Made by a program: the position numbers and the translations under genes. A stretch of 38,275 bases of DNA, from the NCBI GenBank assembly GCA_017397825.1, contig JAFQHT010000003.1, positions 1-38,275 of the forward strand, read 5' to 3'. Within the stretch, counting starts at the first letter, position 1, and the number at the start of each line of letters is the position of its first letter. The notes beneath the pieces are model-generated. The model saw only the letters and a list, made by a program, of their open reading frames with translations. It was not told the origin of the DNA and did no database searches. The stretch comes from Bacillota bacterium. Lineage in GTDB: Bacteria > Bacillota > Clostridia > Peptostreptococcales > Anaerovoracaceae. Of the stretch, positions 8,630 through 15,925 are shown piece after piece.

Positions 8630-9928
8630 CTACTCTCCTTCCTGAATGCCGAGGGCTTCTCTCTGCAGGAAGATGTATTCAGGTACAACCTGCTGCTTGA
8701 TAACACCCTTAGGGCACATATACTGGCAAACCTGGCAATCTTCGCAGATTTCAGGGTCGATAACGGTATGAGTACCTTCGCTGTAGATAGCAAGGTTAGG
8801 GCAGTTTGATTTGCAGTCTTCGCAGAAAATACATCCGGAGCTGCATACTGCTGCCTTATCGTCGATTGCATCATTTGATGAGCAAGGAACCATCTTCATT
8901 CCCTTGTAAGGAACGATAGTGATTAAGCCCTTAGGGCAAGCGTATGTACAGTCTTTACAGCCAACGCACTTATCAGGGTCAACGTAAGCAATTCCGTCAA
9001 CTACCTTGATTGCGTCGTAGCGGCATACTGCACTGCATGCGCCCTGACCAAGACAACCTGTAGCACAGAGGCCAAGAGCCTTGGCATCAAGCTTAGCAGC
9101 TTCCTGACAGGTCTGAATGCCCATTTCTTTATACTTAGCGGAAGCTCTTCCATCGCCGGAACATCTTACGAATGCTACGTTGGATTTGAGAGCTGTTAAA
9201 TCATGGAGTGTATCAACGATAATTTTCTTTCTGCACTTAACAGTACATGCTACGCAGCCAACGCACTTGTCATAATCAATTACAGCGTGATTGTCTACGA
9301 TTTTTACAGCACCTTCAGGACATGCTCTTTCACATTCACCGCAGGCGATACAGCCGAAACCGCAAGTCTTTCTTACAAGATCATCGTCTTCTTCAGTGGA
9401 GGAGCAAGGGATAAAGTTTGTAGCGTCCTTCGGAACCATAGTGATTACGTGCTGAGGACATACAGCTGCATTTGCACAGGCACCGCAGCCGTTGCACTTT
9501 TCTTTGTCGATAACGATTGTGCCGTTTTCAACCTTCATTGCATCGAACTTGCAGACTTCAACGCAGGAACCTACGCCAAGGCATCCGCTCTTACATTCGC
9601 CTCTTACAAAGCCCATGTCCTTTGCTTCTGAGCAGGATTTGCATGATGCGAATCTTGCCTTGCCTGCAGCATGACCTGCACAGGCAACGAAAGCAACTGT
9701 TTCCTTAACTTCTACGGAAGGAACTTCTAAAACCTCTGCAACAGCATCAACAGCCTGCTGGTCACATGCCGGACAAAGTGCCGGATCTTTTGCTTCTGCC
9801 ATAGCAAGAGCACAGTCTTCACATGTTGCATGACCGCATCCGCCGAAACCACTGCAGTTTCCACCAGGCAGCAGGCTAAGAATCTTTTTAGCCAGTTCAG
9901 CGGCCAGTGGATTACAATTAGTTTTCAT
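8630..9928 (-). CDS. Soluble RnfB-like polyferredoxin with a duplicated four-cluster module
   Basis: The 432-residue protein has an RnfB-like N-terminal cysteine patch (Cys25, 31, 36, 39) followed by two tandem copies (about 78-233 and 251-408) of the RnfB iron-sulfur module. Each copy starts with VAFV.C and carries four cysteine quartets: C-x3-C-x5-C-x3-C, a ferredoxin motif, CIxCxxCxxxCP, and a last ferredoxin motif. So up to eight [4Fe-4S] clusters are plausible. Copy A has a stretched quartet (CNGCGACANAAVC) and a CP changed to CR in its last motif; copy B is canonical. No membrane helix is present, unlike true RnfB, and no rnfACDGE genes are nearby. ATG 9928 follows AAAGGAGG; upstream in-frame codons to 9982 lack one. 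First in the PFOR/Nfn operon; an electron-shuttle role is inferred. Confidence 0.85.
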   Translation of the reverse strand: MKTNCNPLAAELAKKILSLLPGGNCSGFGGCGHATCEDCALAMAEAKDPALCPACDQQAVDAVAEVLEVPSVEVKETVAFVACAGHAAGKARFASCKSCSEAKDMGFVRGECKSGCLGVGSCVEVCKFDAMKVENGTIVIDKEKCNGCGACANAAVCPQHVITMVPKDATNFIPCSSTEEDDDLVRKTCGFGCIACGECERACPEGAVKIVDNHAVIDYDKCVGCVACTVKCRKKIIVDTLHDLTALKSNVAFVRCSGDGRASAKYKEMGIQTCQEAAKLDAKALGLCATGCLGQGACSAVCRYDAIKVVDGIAYVDPDKCVGCKDCTYACPKGLITIVPYKGMKMVPCSSNDAIDDKAAVCSSGCIFCEDCKSNCPNLAIYSEGTHTVIDPEICEDCQVCQYMCPKGVIKQQVVPEYIFLQREALGIQEGE

Positions 9929-10047
9929 AACTATTTGCCTCCTTTTCGTCTCATATTCGCGGGCAGGCCTGATAATACGCACAGAGCCTCAAACCCGCCA
10001 AACTTGCCCGTTCTGAGAAGGGCAAGGGGTTGATTTATCAAGGGGTT

Positions 10048-10065
10048 TTGTTGAAAAATTAACAA
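10048..10065 (-). promoter_or_regulatory. Rex-type operator in the nifJ operon leader
   Basis: TTGTTGAAAAATTAACAA matches the Rex consensus TTGTTAANNNNTTAACAA of Gram-positive bacteria at 13 of 14 defined positions. It lies about +11 to +28 from the predicted transcription start, where a bound repressor would block elongation or initiation. Rex releases DNA when NADH is high. Binding is inferred; no rex gene is in the window. Confidence 0.75.
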
Positions 10066-10082
10066 TTTCCCCCATTGTGAAT

Positions 10083-10111
10083 ATTGTATTCTTTTTGTGT
10101 TTTGATGTCAA
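10083..10111 (-). promoter_or_regulatory. Promoter of the polyferredoxin-nifJ-nfnAB operon
   Basis: On the minus strand a perfect -35 TTGACA (10111-10106) and TACAAT -10 (10088-10083) are separated by exactly 17 bp, a near-consensus vegetative promoter, as expected for a central fermentation operon. The start of transcription would be near 10076. Confidence 0.85.
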
Positions 10112-10170
10112 TGGTTTCAGTCATGTTTCATCAAAAAAACACTCTGCTGAAATAAAGCGGTGGGTATCAA

Positions 10171-10209
10171 AAAATAAAATAAAAAAGCAGAAAAATTTTC
10201 TGCTTTTTT
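10171..10209. terminator. Terminator downstream of alr
   Basis: AAAAAAGCAGAAAA (10181-10194) and TTTTCTGCTTTTTT (10196-10209) form a perfect palindrome. Read on the minus strand it follows the alr stop and runs into a T-rich tail (the A-rich 10171-10180). Confidence 0.8.
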
Positions 10210-10237
10210 AAGGGTTTCCTGTATTAAAATGCTTTGA

Positions 10238-11374
10238 TTATCTTACATAAACCTTAGGAAGTCTCTGGCCGAAAGCACAGCAGATTTCGTAGTTGATAGT
10301 GCCTGTTGCCTTGGCAATATCTTCAGCAGTAACTTCGTTTACGCCGTCGCTGCCCATTACGATTACTTCATCGCCTACTTTTACGTCAGGAACATCGGTA
10401 ACATCGATCATGCACTGGTCCATGCAGATGTTGCCTGCGATAGGTGCCATTACGCCGTTTACGATAACCTTTGCGTGAGCAGAGTACGGACGTGGATAAC
10501 CGTCAGCATAACCGAGAGCAATAGTAGCGATTTTGCTTGGCTTTTCTGAAATGTATCTGCGGCCGTAACCTACGGAGAAACCTGCAGGAACATCTTTGAG
10601 GTGAACGATGTTTGCCTTGATGGACATAACAGGCTTGATATCAAGCTGATTTCTGTCAACTTCGTCAGATGGGTACTGACCGTAGAGGATGATACCAGGA
10701 CGGCATGCGTCAAAGTGAATTGATGGAAGCTCCATGATGGAAGCACTGTTTGCAAGAGTCTTTTTAGGGACTTCAATTCCGGCAGCAACAAGTGCATCAT
10801 AGAACTTGTTGAACTTTTCTTCCTGCTGATGTGAGTAAGTTTTGTCAAAAGCATCAGCTGTGGACATGTGTGAAAAAAGACCTTTGATTTTGAAATTAGG
10901 AAGAGCCGCGATTTTCTTCACATCTTCCACGCCGTATTCGATTTCGTCAGCAAGATAGCCGATTCTGCCCATACCTGTGTCAACAGCGATGAGGCCCTGC
11001 ACAACTTTGCCTGCTCTGGCAGCTGCTTCAGAGATTGCTGCAGCATTGGAAGCGTCGCAGACTACAGGAGTGATATCGTACTGGATAATTGTGTCTGCAT
11101 ACATGTCAGGTGTAAGTCCCAGCATGATGATTTCTTCAGTTGCCCCCGCATTACGGAGAGTAACTGCTTCCTGAAGAGTAGCGATGGCGAAAGTCTTGCA
11201 GCCGTTTTCGCGTAGAACTTCCGCAACTTTCACGCTGCCGTGGCCGTAAGCATCGGCCTTGATTACGCCGATCATTTCGCGGCCACCGATTTTAGCCTTG
11301 ATATTCTTGATATTGTAATCCAGATTGGACAGATTGATTTCTGCCCAGACAGGTCTTATAGCTTCTTTATACAT
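10238..11374 (-). CDS. alr: Alanine racemase
   Basis: Alr interconverts L- and D-alanine with pyridoxal phosphate, supplying D-Ala for peptidoglycan; ddl, the next enzyme of that branch, is at 25227-26303. The 378-residue protein has the PLP lysine at Lys39 in VIKADAYGHG, the MGRIGY stretch, the catalytic-tyrosine region SVGYGRRY and the C-terminal NICMDQCMIDVTD. ATG 11374 is preceded by AAAAGGAGAT with 7-base spacing, and it matches the usual N-terminus (RPVWAEINLSNLDYN). Longer upstream starts would cross its own promoter and the divergent transporter gene. It is monocistronic with a terminator. Confidence 0.96.
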   Translation of the reverse strand: MYKEAIRPVWAEINLSNLDYNIKNIKAKIGGREMIGVIKADAYGHGSVKVAEVLRENGCKTFAIATLQEAVTLRNAGATEEIIMLGLTPDMYADTIIQYDITPVVCDASNAAAISEAAARAGKVVQGLIAVDTGMGRIGYLADEIEYGVEDVKKIAALPNFKIKGLFSHMSTADAFDKTYSHQQEEKFNKFYDALVAAGIEVPKKTLANSASIMELPSIHFDACRPGIILYGQYPSDEVDRNQLDIKPVMSIKANIVHLKDVPAGFSVGYGRRYISEKPSKIATIALGYADGYPRPYSAHAKVIVNGVMAPIAGNICMDQCMIDVTDVPDVKVGDEVIVMGSDGVNEVTAEDIAKATGTINYEICCAFGQRLPKVYVR

Positions 11375-11413
11375 ATTATATATCTCCTTTTCAGATTTAC
11401 AGACTTTGAGCAT

Positions 11414-11442
11414 ATTATATCCCCCGCATAAAATAAATTCAA
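11414..11442 (-). promoter_or_regulatory. alr: Promoter of alr
   Basis: On the minus strand TTGAAT (11442-11437), a 17-bp spacer and a perfect TATAAT (11419-11414). It is back to back with the promoter of the NSS transporter gene. Confidence 0.75.
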
Positions 11443-11471
11443 GCGGAAGGGAGCAATTTAAATGGTTTTTC

Positions 11472-11500
11472 TTGAAATTTGCGGTGAAATGTACTATTCT
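11472..11500 (+). promoter_or_regulatory. Promoter of the NSS transporter gene
   Basis: TTGAAA (11472-11477), a 17-bp spacer and TATTCT (11495-11500), 31 bases before the start codon. Confidence 0.65.
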
Positions 11501-11531
11501 AGATATATCTTTTATGTTAGGAGAACTTTTT

Positions 11532-12854
11532 ATGGAAAGAGATAATTTCAGAAGTAAAGCGGGTTTCATTATTGCCTGCGTAGGATCTGCAGTTGGGATG
11601 GGTAACATCTGGCTCTTCCCTGCCCGCGTATCATCTCTGGGCGGCGCAGCTTTCCTGATTCCGTATTTTATTTGTGTTATCGTTATTGGTTTCACCGGTG
11701 TTATCGGAGAAATGGCTTTCGGACGTGCCATGGGTGCAGGACCGATGGGAGCTTTTGGTAAAGCAACCGAAATGGCCGGCAAAGGCAAAGGCCTTGGTGA
11801 AGGCCTGGCGCTCGTACCTGTAATCACTTCACTGGCGCTGGCAATCGGCTATTCTGTAGTTGTAGGCTGGATTCTTAAATATACAGTAGGCTCACTTACA
11901 GGAAGTGTGTTTGCAGGAGCATCTGTTGATGATTATGCCAATGCTTTTGGCGCAACAGCAGCATCTTTCGGCAGTGTTGGCTGGCATATTCTTGGTCTTG
12001 CCATTACATTTGCAATTATGATTTTTGGTATTGCAGGCGGTATTGAACGCGTGAACAAGGTTATGATGCCTCTGTTCTTCGTAATGTTTATCGGTATGGC
12101 AGTTTACCTTGCAACTCTGCCTGGCGCAAATGCTGCGTATGATTTCCTGCTTAAACCTGACTGGTCACAGATAGCAAATCCTAAAACATGGGTTTATGCT
12201 CTCGGACAGGCATTCTTCTCCCTGTCACTGGCAGGTTCCGGCACATTAGTTTACGGTTCATATCTTAAAAAAGATGTGGACATTCCTTCCAGTGCAAGAA
12301 ACGTTGCTTTCTGGGATACTATGGCAGCAGTAGTTGCAGCATTTACAATCCTTCCTGCAATGGCAATCGCAGGTGTGGAACTGACAGGCGGCGGTCCCGG
12401 ACTTATGTTCATCTTCCTGCCTAACGTATTCGCACAGATTCCTGGCGGCAAAATCGTTATTATAGTATTCTTTATCGCAGTAACATTCGCAGGACTTACA
12501 TCCCTTGTAAACCTGTTTGAAACACCTGTTGAAGCGCTCCAGACCAAGTTTGGTTTCGGCCGTAAAAAGGCAGTTGGAATTATTGCAGTAATCGGTACAG
12601 TAATCGGTGTGTGCATCGAAGGTATCGTATCCGGCTGGATGGACATCTTCTCAATTTACCTTTGCCCTCTGGGTGCGTTTATTGCAGGAGTTCTTTTCTT
12701 CTGGGTATGCGGAAAAGACTTCGTGCGCAAACACGTGGACATGGGTGCAAAGAAGCCTGTAGGCGGATGGTTCGATTTTGCCAGCAAATATGTATTCTGC
12801 GGCCTGACTATTGCAGTACTTGTTCTTGGTACACTTCTGGGCGGTATTGGTTAA
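11532..12854 (+). CDS. Sodium-dependent transporter of the neurotransmitter:sodium symporter (NSS/SNF) family
   Basis: The 440-residue membrane protein belongs to the LeuT/MhsT-type family, which imports amino acids or related solutes with Na+. It opens with the family signature in helix 1, GSAVGMGNIWLFPARVSSLG (residues about 17-36), followed by alternating hydrophobic segments totalling 11 or 12 helices; the short length fits 11-helix bacterial members. The Arg that usually follows GNxW (GNxWRFP) is Leu here, which removes the outer-gate arginine known from LeuT. ATG 11532 has AGGAGA 7 bases upstream. Substrate cannot be assigned. fabG follows after 48 bases without a terminator, so the two may be co-transcribed. 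Confidence 0.9.
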   Translation: MERDNFRSKAGFIIACVGSAVGMGNIWLFPARVSSLGGAAFLIPYFICVIVIGFTGVIGEMAFGRAMGAGPMGAFGKATEMAGKGKGLGEGLALVPVITSLALAIGYSVVVGWILKYTVGSLTGSVFAGASVDDYANAFGATAASFGSVGWHILGLAITFAIMIFGIAGGIERVNKVMMPLFFVMFIGMAVYLATLPGANAAYDFLLKPDWSQIANPKTWVYALGQAFFSLSLAGSGTLVYGSYLKKDVDIPSSARNVAFWDTMAAVVAAFTILPAMAIAGVELTGGGPGLMFIFLPNVFAQIPGGKIVIIVFFIAVTFAGLTSLVNLFETPVEALQTKFGFGRKKAVGIIAVIGTVIGVCIEGIVSGWMDIFSIYLCPLGAFIAGVLFFWVCGKDFVRKHVDMGAKKPVGGWFDFASKYVFCGLTIAVLVLGTLLGGIG

Positions 12855-12902
12855 TATATTTACTTTAATATATACTTTTTCTAAATTTTTTAGGAGGACG
12901 AC

Positions 12903-13622
12903 ATGAGATTAAAAGACAAAATCGCTATTGTTACAGGCGGAGCTGACGGACTTGGCGCAGAAATGAGCAAACTTTTTGCCAGGGAAGGCGCAACTGTTAT
13001 TGCAGCAGACATGAAAGAACTTACTTTTGAAGCTGAAAACGTAGAATACTTCCAGCTTAACGTTACAGACGGAGAAGGTTGTAAGAAGCTTTTCGATTAT
13101 GTTATGGAAAAGTACGGACGCATTGACATCCTTATTAACAACGCAGGTATCACAAGAGATGCTATGACAAGAAAGATGACAGACGAACAGTGGGATCTGG
13201 TAATCGACGTTGACCTTAAATCCCTTTTCAACCTCGTACGCCACGTGGGACCTCAGATGGAAGCACAGGGAGCAGGTTCCATCGTAAACATTTCATCAGT
13301 AGTAGGTGAATTCGGCAACATCGGCCAGGCAAACTATGCCGCAGCAAAGGCCGGCGTTATCGGTCTTACAAAGACATGGGCAAAGGAATTCGCCCGCAAG
13401 GGTGCACAGGTAAGAGTAAACTGTATCACTCCAGGCCATACATTTACCAACATTCTTAAAACAGTTCCTCAGGACGTTATCGACGGCCTTGCAGCTAAAA
13501 CAATGCTGGGAAGACTTGGCGAACCTATCGAAATTGCCAACGCAGCGCTGTTCCTTGCAAGTGACGAAGCTTCCTATATAACAGGACATGTACTTTCCGT
13601 TAACGGTGGTATGAGATTATAA
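12903..13622 (+). CDS. fabG: Short-chain dehydrogenase, 3-oxoacyl-ACP reductase (FabG) type
   Basis: A 239-residue SDR-family NAD(P)H oxidoreductase. Visible: the cofactor loop TGGADGLG (11-18), NNAG (79-82), and the catalytic set Asn110, Ser132, Tyr145 and Lys149 (YAAAK). The C-terminal ITGHVLSVNGGMRL is typical of FabG and of acetoacetyl-CoA reductases. AGGAGG lies 5 bases before ATG 12903. No other fatty-acid genes are adjacent, so it may instead be a dedicated reductase for another hydroxyacyl substrate; the symbol reflects family only. A long terminator follows. Confidence 0.8.
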   Translation: MRLKDKIAIVTGGADGLGAEMSKLFAREGATVIAADMKELTFEAENVEYFQLNVTDGEGCKKLFDYVMEKYGRIDILINNAGITRDAMTRKMTDEQWDLVIDVDLKSLFNLVRHVGPQMEAQGAGSIVNISSVVGEFGNIGQANYAAAKAGVIGLTKTWAKEFARKGAQVRVNCITPGHTFTNILKTVPQDVIDGLAAKTMLGRLGEPIEIANAALFLASDEASYITGHVLSVNGGMRL

Positions 13623-13639
13623 TCGTAAACTGGACATAC

Positions 13640-13675
13640 AACAAACCCCGCTGCATGCGCGCAGCGGGGTTTGTT
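13640..13675. terminator. Bidirectional terminator between fabG and the small NrdD-tail-like gene
   Basis: AACAAACCCCGCTGC (13640-13654) pairs perfectly, over 15 bp, with GCAGCGGGGTTTGTT (13661-13675). It serves both convergent genes. Confidence 0.85.
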
Positions 13676-13693
13676 CTGGTCTGAATGGAGTGA

Positions 13694-13972
13694 TCAGAGA
13701 ACTTCCAGTCCGGAATCCAGGGAATGCTTCACACGATCTGCTTCTTCAGCAGCCTTGGCATTATTCCACTGGTCCATGGTGCCAACAAGATATCCTGTGA
13801 TACGGCGGATTCTTTCAAACGGCACATTGGAAAGTTTATAGTTAAGGTCAGCATAATCTCCGTCAATGTTTACATCCAGAGATTCGACCTTACGGTTGTA
13901 TTTCTTTTCGAGATAATCTACGTATGCCTGCGCTTCAGCAGCAGGTGCGTTTCCTGTAATAATTGCGGCCAT
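13694..13972 (-). CDS. Small protein resembling the tail of anaerobic ribonucleotide reductase
   Basis: A 92-residue protein with a strong ribosome site (AGGAGGTG, 5 bases before ATG 13972). Its second half, ERIRRITGYLVGTMDQWNNA followed by KAAEEADRVKH, resembles the extreme C-terminal region of class III ribonucleotide reductase NrdD as I remember it, and small standalone proteins of this kind are often annotated as such in clostridia. However, it has no cysteine at all and no GYxG radical loop, so it cannot carry the zinc site or the glycyl radical. The N-terminal half (APAAEAQAYVDYLEKKYN) is not one I recognise. It could be an NrdD-interacting or unrelated protein. A TATAAT-like box on the minus strand at 14039-14034 may be its -10. 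Confidence 0.6.
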   Translation of the reverse strand: MAAIITGNAPAAEAQAYVDYLEKKYNRKVESLDVNIDGDYADLNYKLSNVPFERIRRITGYLVGTMDQWNNAKAAEEADRVKHSLDSGLEVL

Positions 13973-14099
13973 GGCGGCACCTCCTTATATAAAGTATACT
14001 TCTATATTTGGTTGGGTTTTCTGATAATTAAATATTATATACCTATATATGGTGGGTTTAAACATTTTTTTGTTAAAAATTTCAGGAAATTTACGGTAT

Positions 14100-14741
14100 T
14101 TATGCCATAAGGTCGCGGAACAGAATCAGCAGCAGATTATTGTTGTATAAATCACCTGCAATAAAGGACTCGTCCAGCCATGTAAGGACAGTCTGGCAAT
14201 GCTCCGGCATAATCAGTCCAAGAACAGGAACCATCAGTGCCAGCAGGACGAAAATATAAATCAGCCCAAGCACGATTCCCAGCACCAGGCCCATAATCCA
14301 GTCAACCGCACCGGTAAAGCCCTTGTTGTTTCTGTAAGAAAAAATACTGCCGATAATGGCCAGAACAAGGCGCAGCCCCAGCACAATCAGCACAAAGCAG
14401 ACTATGGTCAGGAGGACCGAAGCCAGTTTTTCCGCACCGTCCATAATCAGAGAAGTGGAAAGCTCACTGCCGCCGTTTTCTTTAAAAAGGTCAGGCAGCG
14501 CCATATAAATTTCAGAGCTTTCCCATCTGGAAGAAAGGCTTTCGCTTATGCGGTCCATAGTGTTCACGCCCACTTCTGTCCTGGTCATGAGCCAGCCGGC
14601 CATGTTGTCGCAGAAAAACCAGGCAATAACAAGGGACACAAAACCCTTGAAGAAGCTCACAACTGACATAGCGAAACCGCGGCGCATGGTCAGGAAAATG
14701 GTAAGAATAAAAATCGCCAGTATTAAAATGTCCATTACCAT
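14100..14741 (-). CDS. CvpA-like integral membrane protein
   Basis: A 213-residue protein with an N-terminal pair of hydrophobic segments (about 2-19 and 24-44), a polar stretch (about 50-100), and two more helices (about 104-130 and 148-172). The opening MDILILAIFILTIFLTMRRG, followed by a second helix, matches the colicin V production protein family (CvpA, PF02674), whose molecular role is not settled. ATG 14741 is preceded by a GGGGG ribosome site 7 bases upstream. It is divergent from the unknown gene at 14850. I see no clear terminator after it, only the AT-rich gap to 13972. Confidence 0.7.
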   Translation of the reverse strand: MVMDILILAIFILTIFLTMRRGFAMSVVSFFKGFVSLVIAWFFCDNMAGWLMTRTEVGVNTMDRISESLSSRWESSEIYMALPDLFKENGGSELSTSLIMDGAEKLASVLLTIVCFVLIVLGLRLVLAIIGSIFSYRNNKGFTGAVDWIMGLVLGIVLGLIYIFVLLALMVPVLGLIMPEHCQTVLTWLDESFIAGDLYNNNLLLILFRDLMA

Positions 14742-14849
14742 ATAAATACCCCCTTGGGAACCTGCATAGGTTCTGAAGAAAAAACATATTATGTAAGAGT
14801 ATTTTACTAAAAAATCCGAGAGGGTGCAACCTTTAAACAGGAGGTAAAG

Positions 14850-15323
14850 ATGGGAACACAGTTAGGACCCGGTGTAATGTATATTCTCAGCCAGCTCATG
14901 CAGAAAAAACTGGCGGAAACGCAGGCAGCCGCAGAGGAGACGGAGACTCTTCCACAGATGCCGGCGGAAAACCCGGAGGAAAGTTTTTTTGCTGCTGATG
15001 AAACGGGGGCAAGCTGGCACAGGGAGACGGATCTGGAACTTCTGAAGCAGTTCTGCAGGGAAGGGTATGGTCAGGCAGCAAGGTATGGACATTTTCTTAT
15101 AGGGACCAGCGAGGAAAGAAACTACATTGCTGTTCCGGGACGGTTTCTTTTGGAGGAGCAGCCGGCAGGAGGCAGGACAGGATTCACTTTGTGGCAGCCG
15201 CTGCGGGGCGGCGAAGAACTGTATAACGGGCTTGATGATATGGATGAAGCCACAGCAAGACTGGTTTACGGATACTGGATTGCGGCCCTTGACAGCCGGA
15301 CACTTGAAATAAGCGAGGCCTGA
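14850..15323 (+). CDS. Conserved-looking hypothetical protein
   Basis: 157 residues starting at an ATG with AGGAGGT 4 bases upstream. Residues 1-25 are mildly hydrophobic and helical (QLGPGVMYILSQLMQKKLAE), 26-55 are Glu/Ala-rich and probably disordered, and the rest looks like a compact domain ending FTLWQPLRGGEELYNGLDD and LVYGYWIAALD. The WQPLRGG and GYW pattern recalls uncharacterised clostridial domains, but I cannot name one with confidence. No signal peptide, motif for catalysis or cysteine cluster is visible. It is the last gene before the tadA promoter. Purine-rich AGG/GGG codons are commoner than in its neighbours. Function unknown. Confidence 0.65.
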   Translation: MGTQLGPGVMYILSQLMQKKLAETQAAAEETETLPQMPAENPEESFFAADETGASWHRETDLELLKQFCREGYGQAARYGHFLIGTSEERNYIAVPGRFLLEEQPAGGRTGFTLWQPLRGGEELYNGLDDMDEATARLVYGYWIAALDSRTLEISEA

Positions 15324-15379
15324 AACCTAAAAAACCGCCAAATCTTCACATTCTTATGCATTTTGTATGCAAAATTCAG

Positions 15380-15408
15380 TTGAATAATCCTGAGAAATGT
15401 GATATGAT
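15380..15408 (+). promoter_or_regulatory. tadA: Promoter of tadA placing the transcript start at the start codon
   Basis: TTGAAT (15380-15385), a 17-bp spacer and TATGAT (15403-15408). The usual start point 7 bases on (about 15415) is only 4 bases before the tadA ATG at 15419. Confidence 0.65.
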
Positions 15409-15418
15409 AACATGATGT

Positions 15419-15925
15419 ATGGATAAGTTTATGTTAGAGGCCCTCAAAGAAGCCCAGAAGGCAAAAGAGAAGGGCGAAATTCCTGTCGGTGCAGTCATTG
15501 TAAAGGATGGCGAGATAATCGGCAGAGGACACAATTCAACAGAAACGGACAGAGACACCACTGCCCATGCGGAGATTAACGCTATCAGGCAGGCGTCTAA
15601 ATATCTGGGAGAAACTCTCGGATGGCGCCGGCTGACAGACTGTGATTTGTATGTGACTATGGAGCCTTGCTGTATGTGCGCGGGAGCCATTGTCTGGGCG
15701 AGGATAAGGACGCTGTATATCGGGGTTATGGACCCTAAAGCGGGTGGCTGCGGCTCTGTCTTTAATATAGTGCAGGAACAGAAACTCAACCATCAAGTTG
15801 AAATCATACAAATGGAAGACGGCCCGATAAAGGAAGAATGCGGCGATATAATCAGAAGATTTTTCCGCGAGCTGAGAGACCTGAAAAAACTTACTAAAGA
15901 GAAATCGGAGGACACGAAACAATGA
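15419..15925 (+). CDS. tadA: tRNA-specific adenosine deaminase
   Basis: TadA deaminates A34 to inosine in tRNA-Arg(ACG), widening codon reading. The 168-residue protein has the deaminase zinc site: His50-Ala-Glu52 (HAEINAI) and PCCMC with Cys84 and Cys87, plus the FNIVQEQKLNHQ and FFRELR stretches of bacterial TadA. The N-terminus MDKFMLEALKEAQKAKEKGE aligns with known TadA starts, supporting ATG 15419 even though there is no Shine-Dalgarno sequence before it. The stop overlaps the next gene's ATG (ATGA, 15922-15925). Compared with typical TadA it has a short charged tail (KKLTKEKSEDTKQ). Confidence 0.95.
   Translation: MDKFMLEALKEAQKAKEKGEIPVGAVIVKDGEIIGRGHNSTETDRDTTAHAEINAIRQASKYLGETLGWRRLTDCDLYVTMEPCCMCAGAIVWARIRTLYIGVMDPKAGGCGSVFNIVQEQKLNHQVEIIQMEDGPIKEECGDIIRRFFRELRDLKKLTKEKSEDTKQ

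Larger units (their letters stand above)
9929..10237. other. Intergenic region: leader and promoter of the nifJ operon, and the alr terminator
   Basis: There is no gene in these 309 bases. They hold the roughly 148-base leader of the minus-strand redox operon (about 10076 down to 9929), its promoter, a Rex-type palindrome, two direct copies of CAAGGGGTT (10023-10031 and 10039-10047), a hairpin CTTGCCC/GGGCAAG (10003-10009 with 10020-10026), and the terminator after alr. Confidence 0.7.

Noticed and set aside
11325..11531. Upstream extension of the transporter frame into alr
   Set aside because: It crosses both promoters and adds residues not typical of the family; AGGAGA precedes ATG 11532.
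11375..11827. Long upstream extension of the alr reading frame
   Set aside because: It would run through the alr promoter and the divergent transporter gene; ATG 11374 has an ideal ribosome site and matches the conserved alanine racemase N-terminus with Lys39 in place.
14070..14087. Third Rex-like sequence (TTGTTAA followed by a poor second half)
   Set aside because: Only one half site is good, and it lies upstream of any likely promoter for the small NrdD-tail-like gene, unlike the two positioned sites. Chance is likely in this AT-rich gap.
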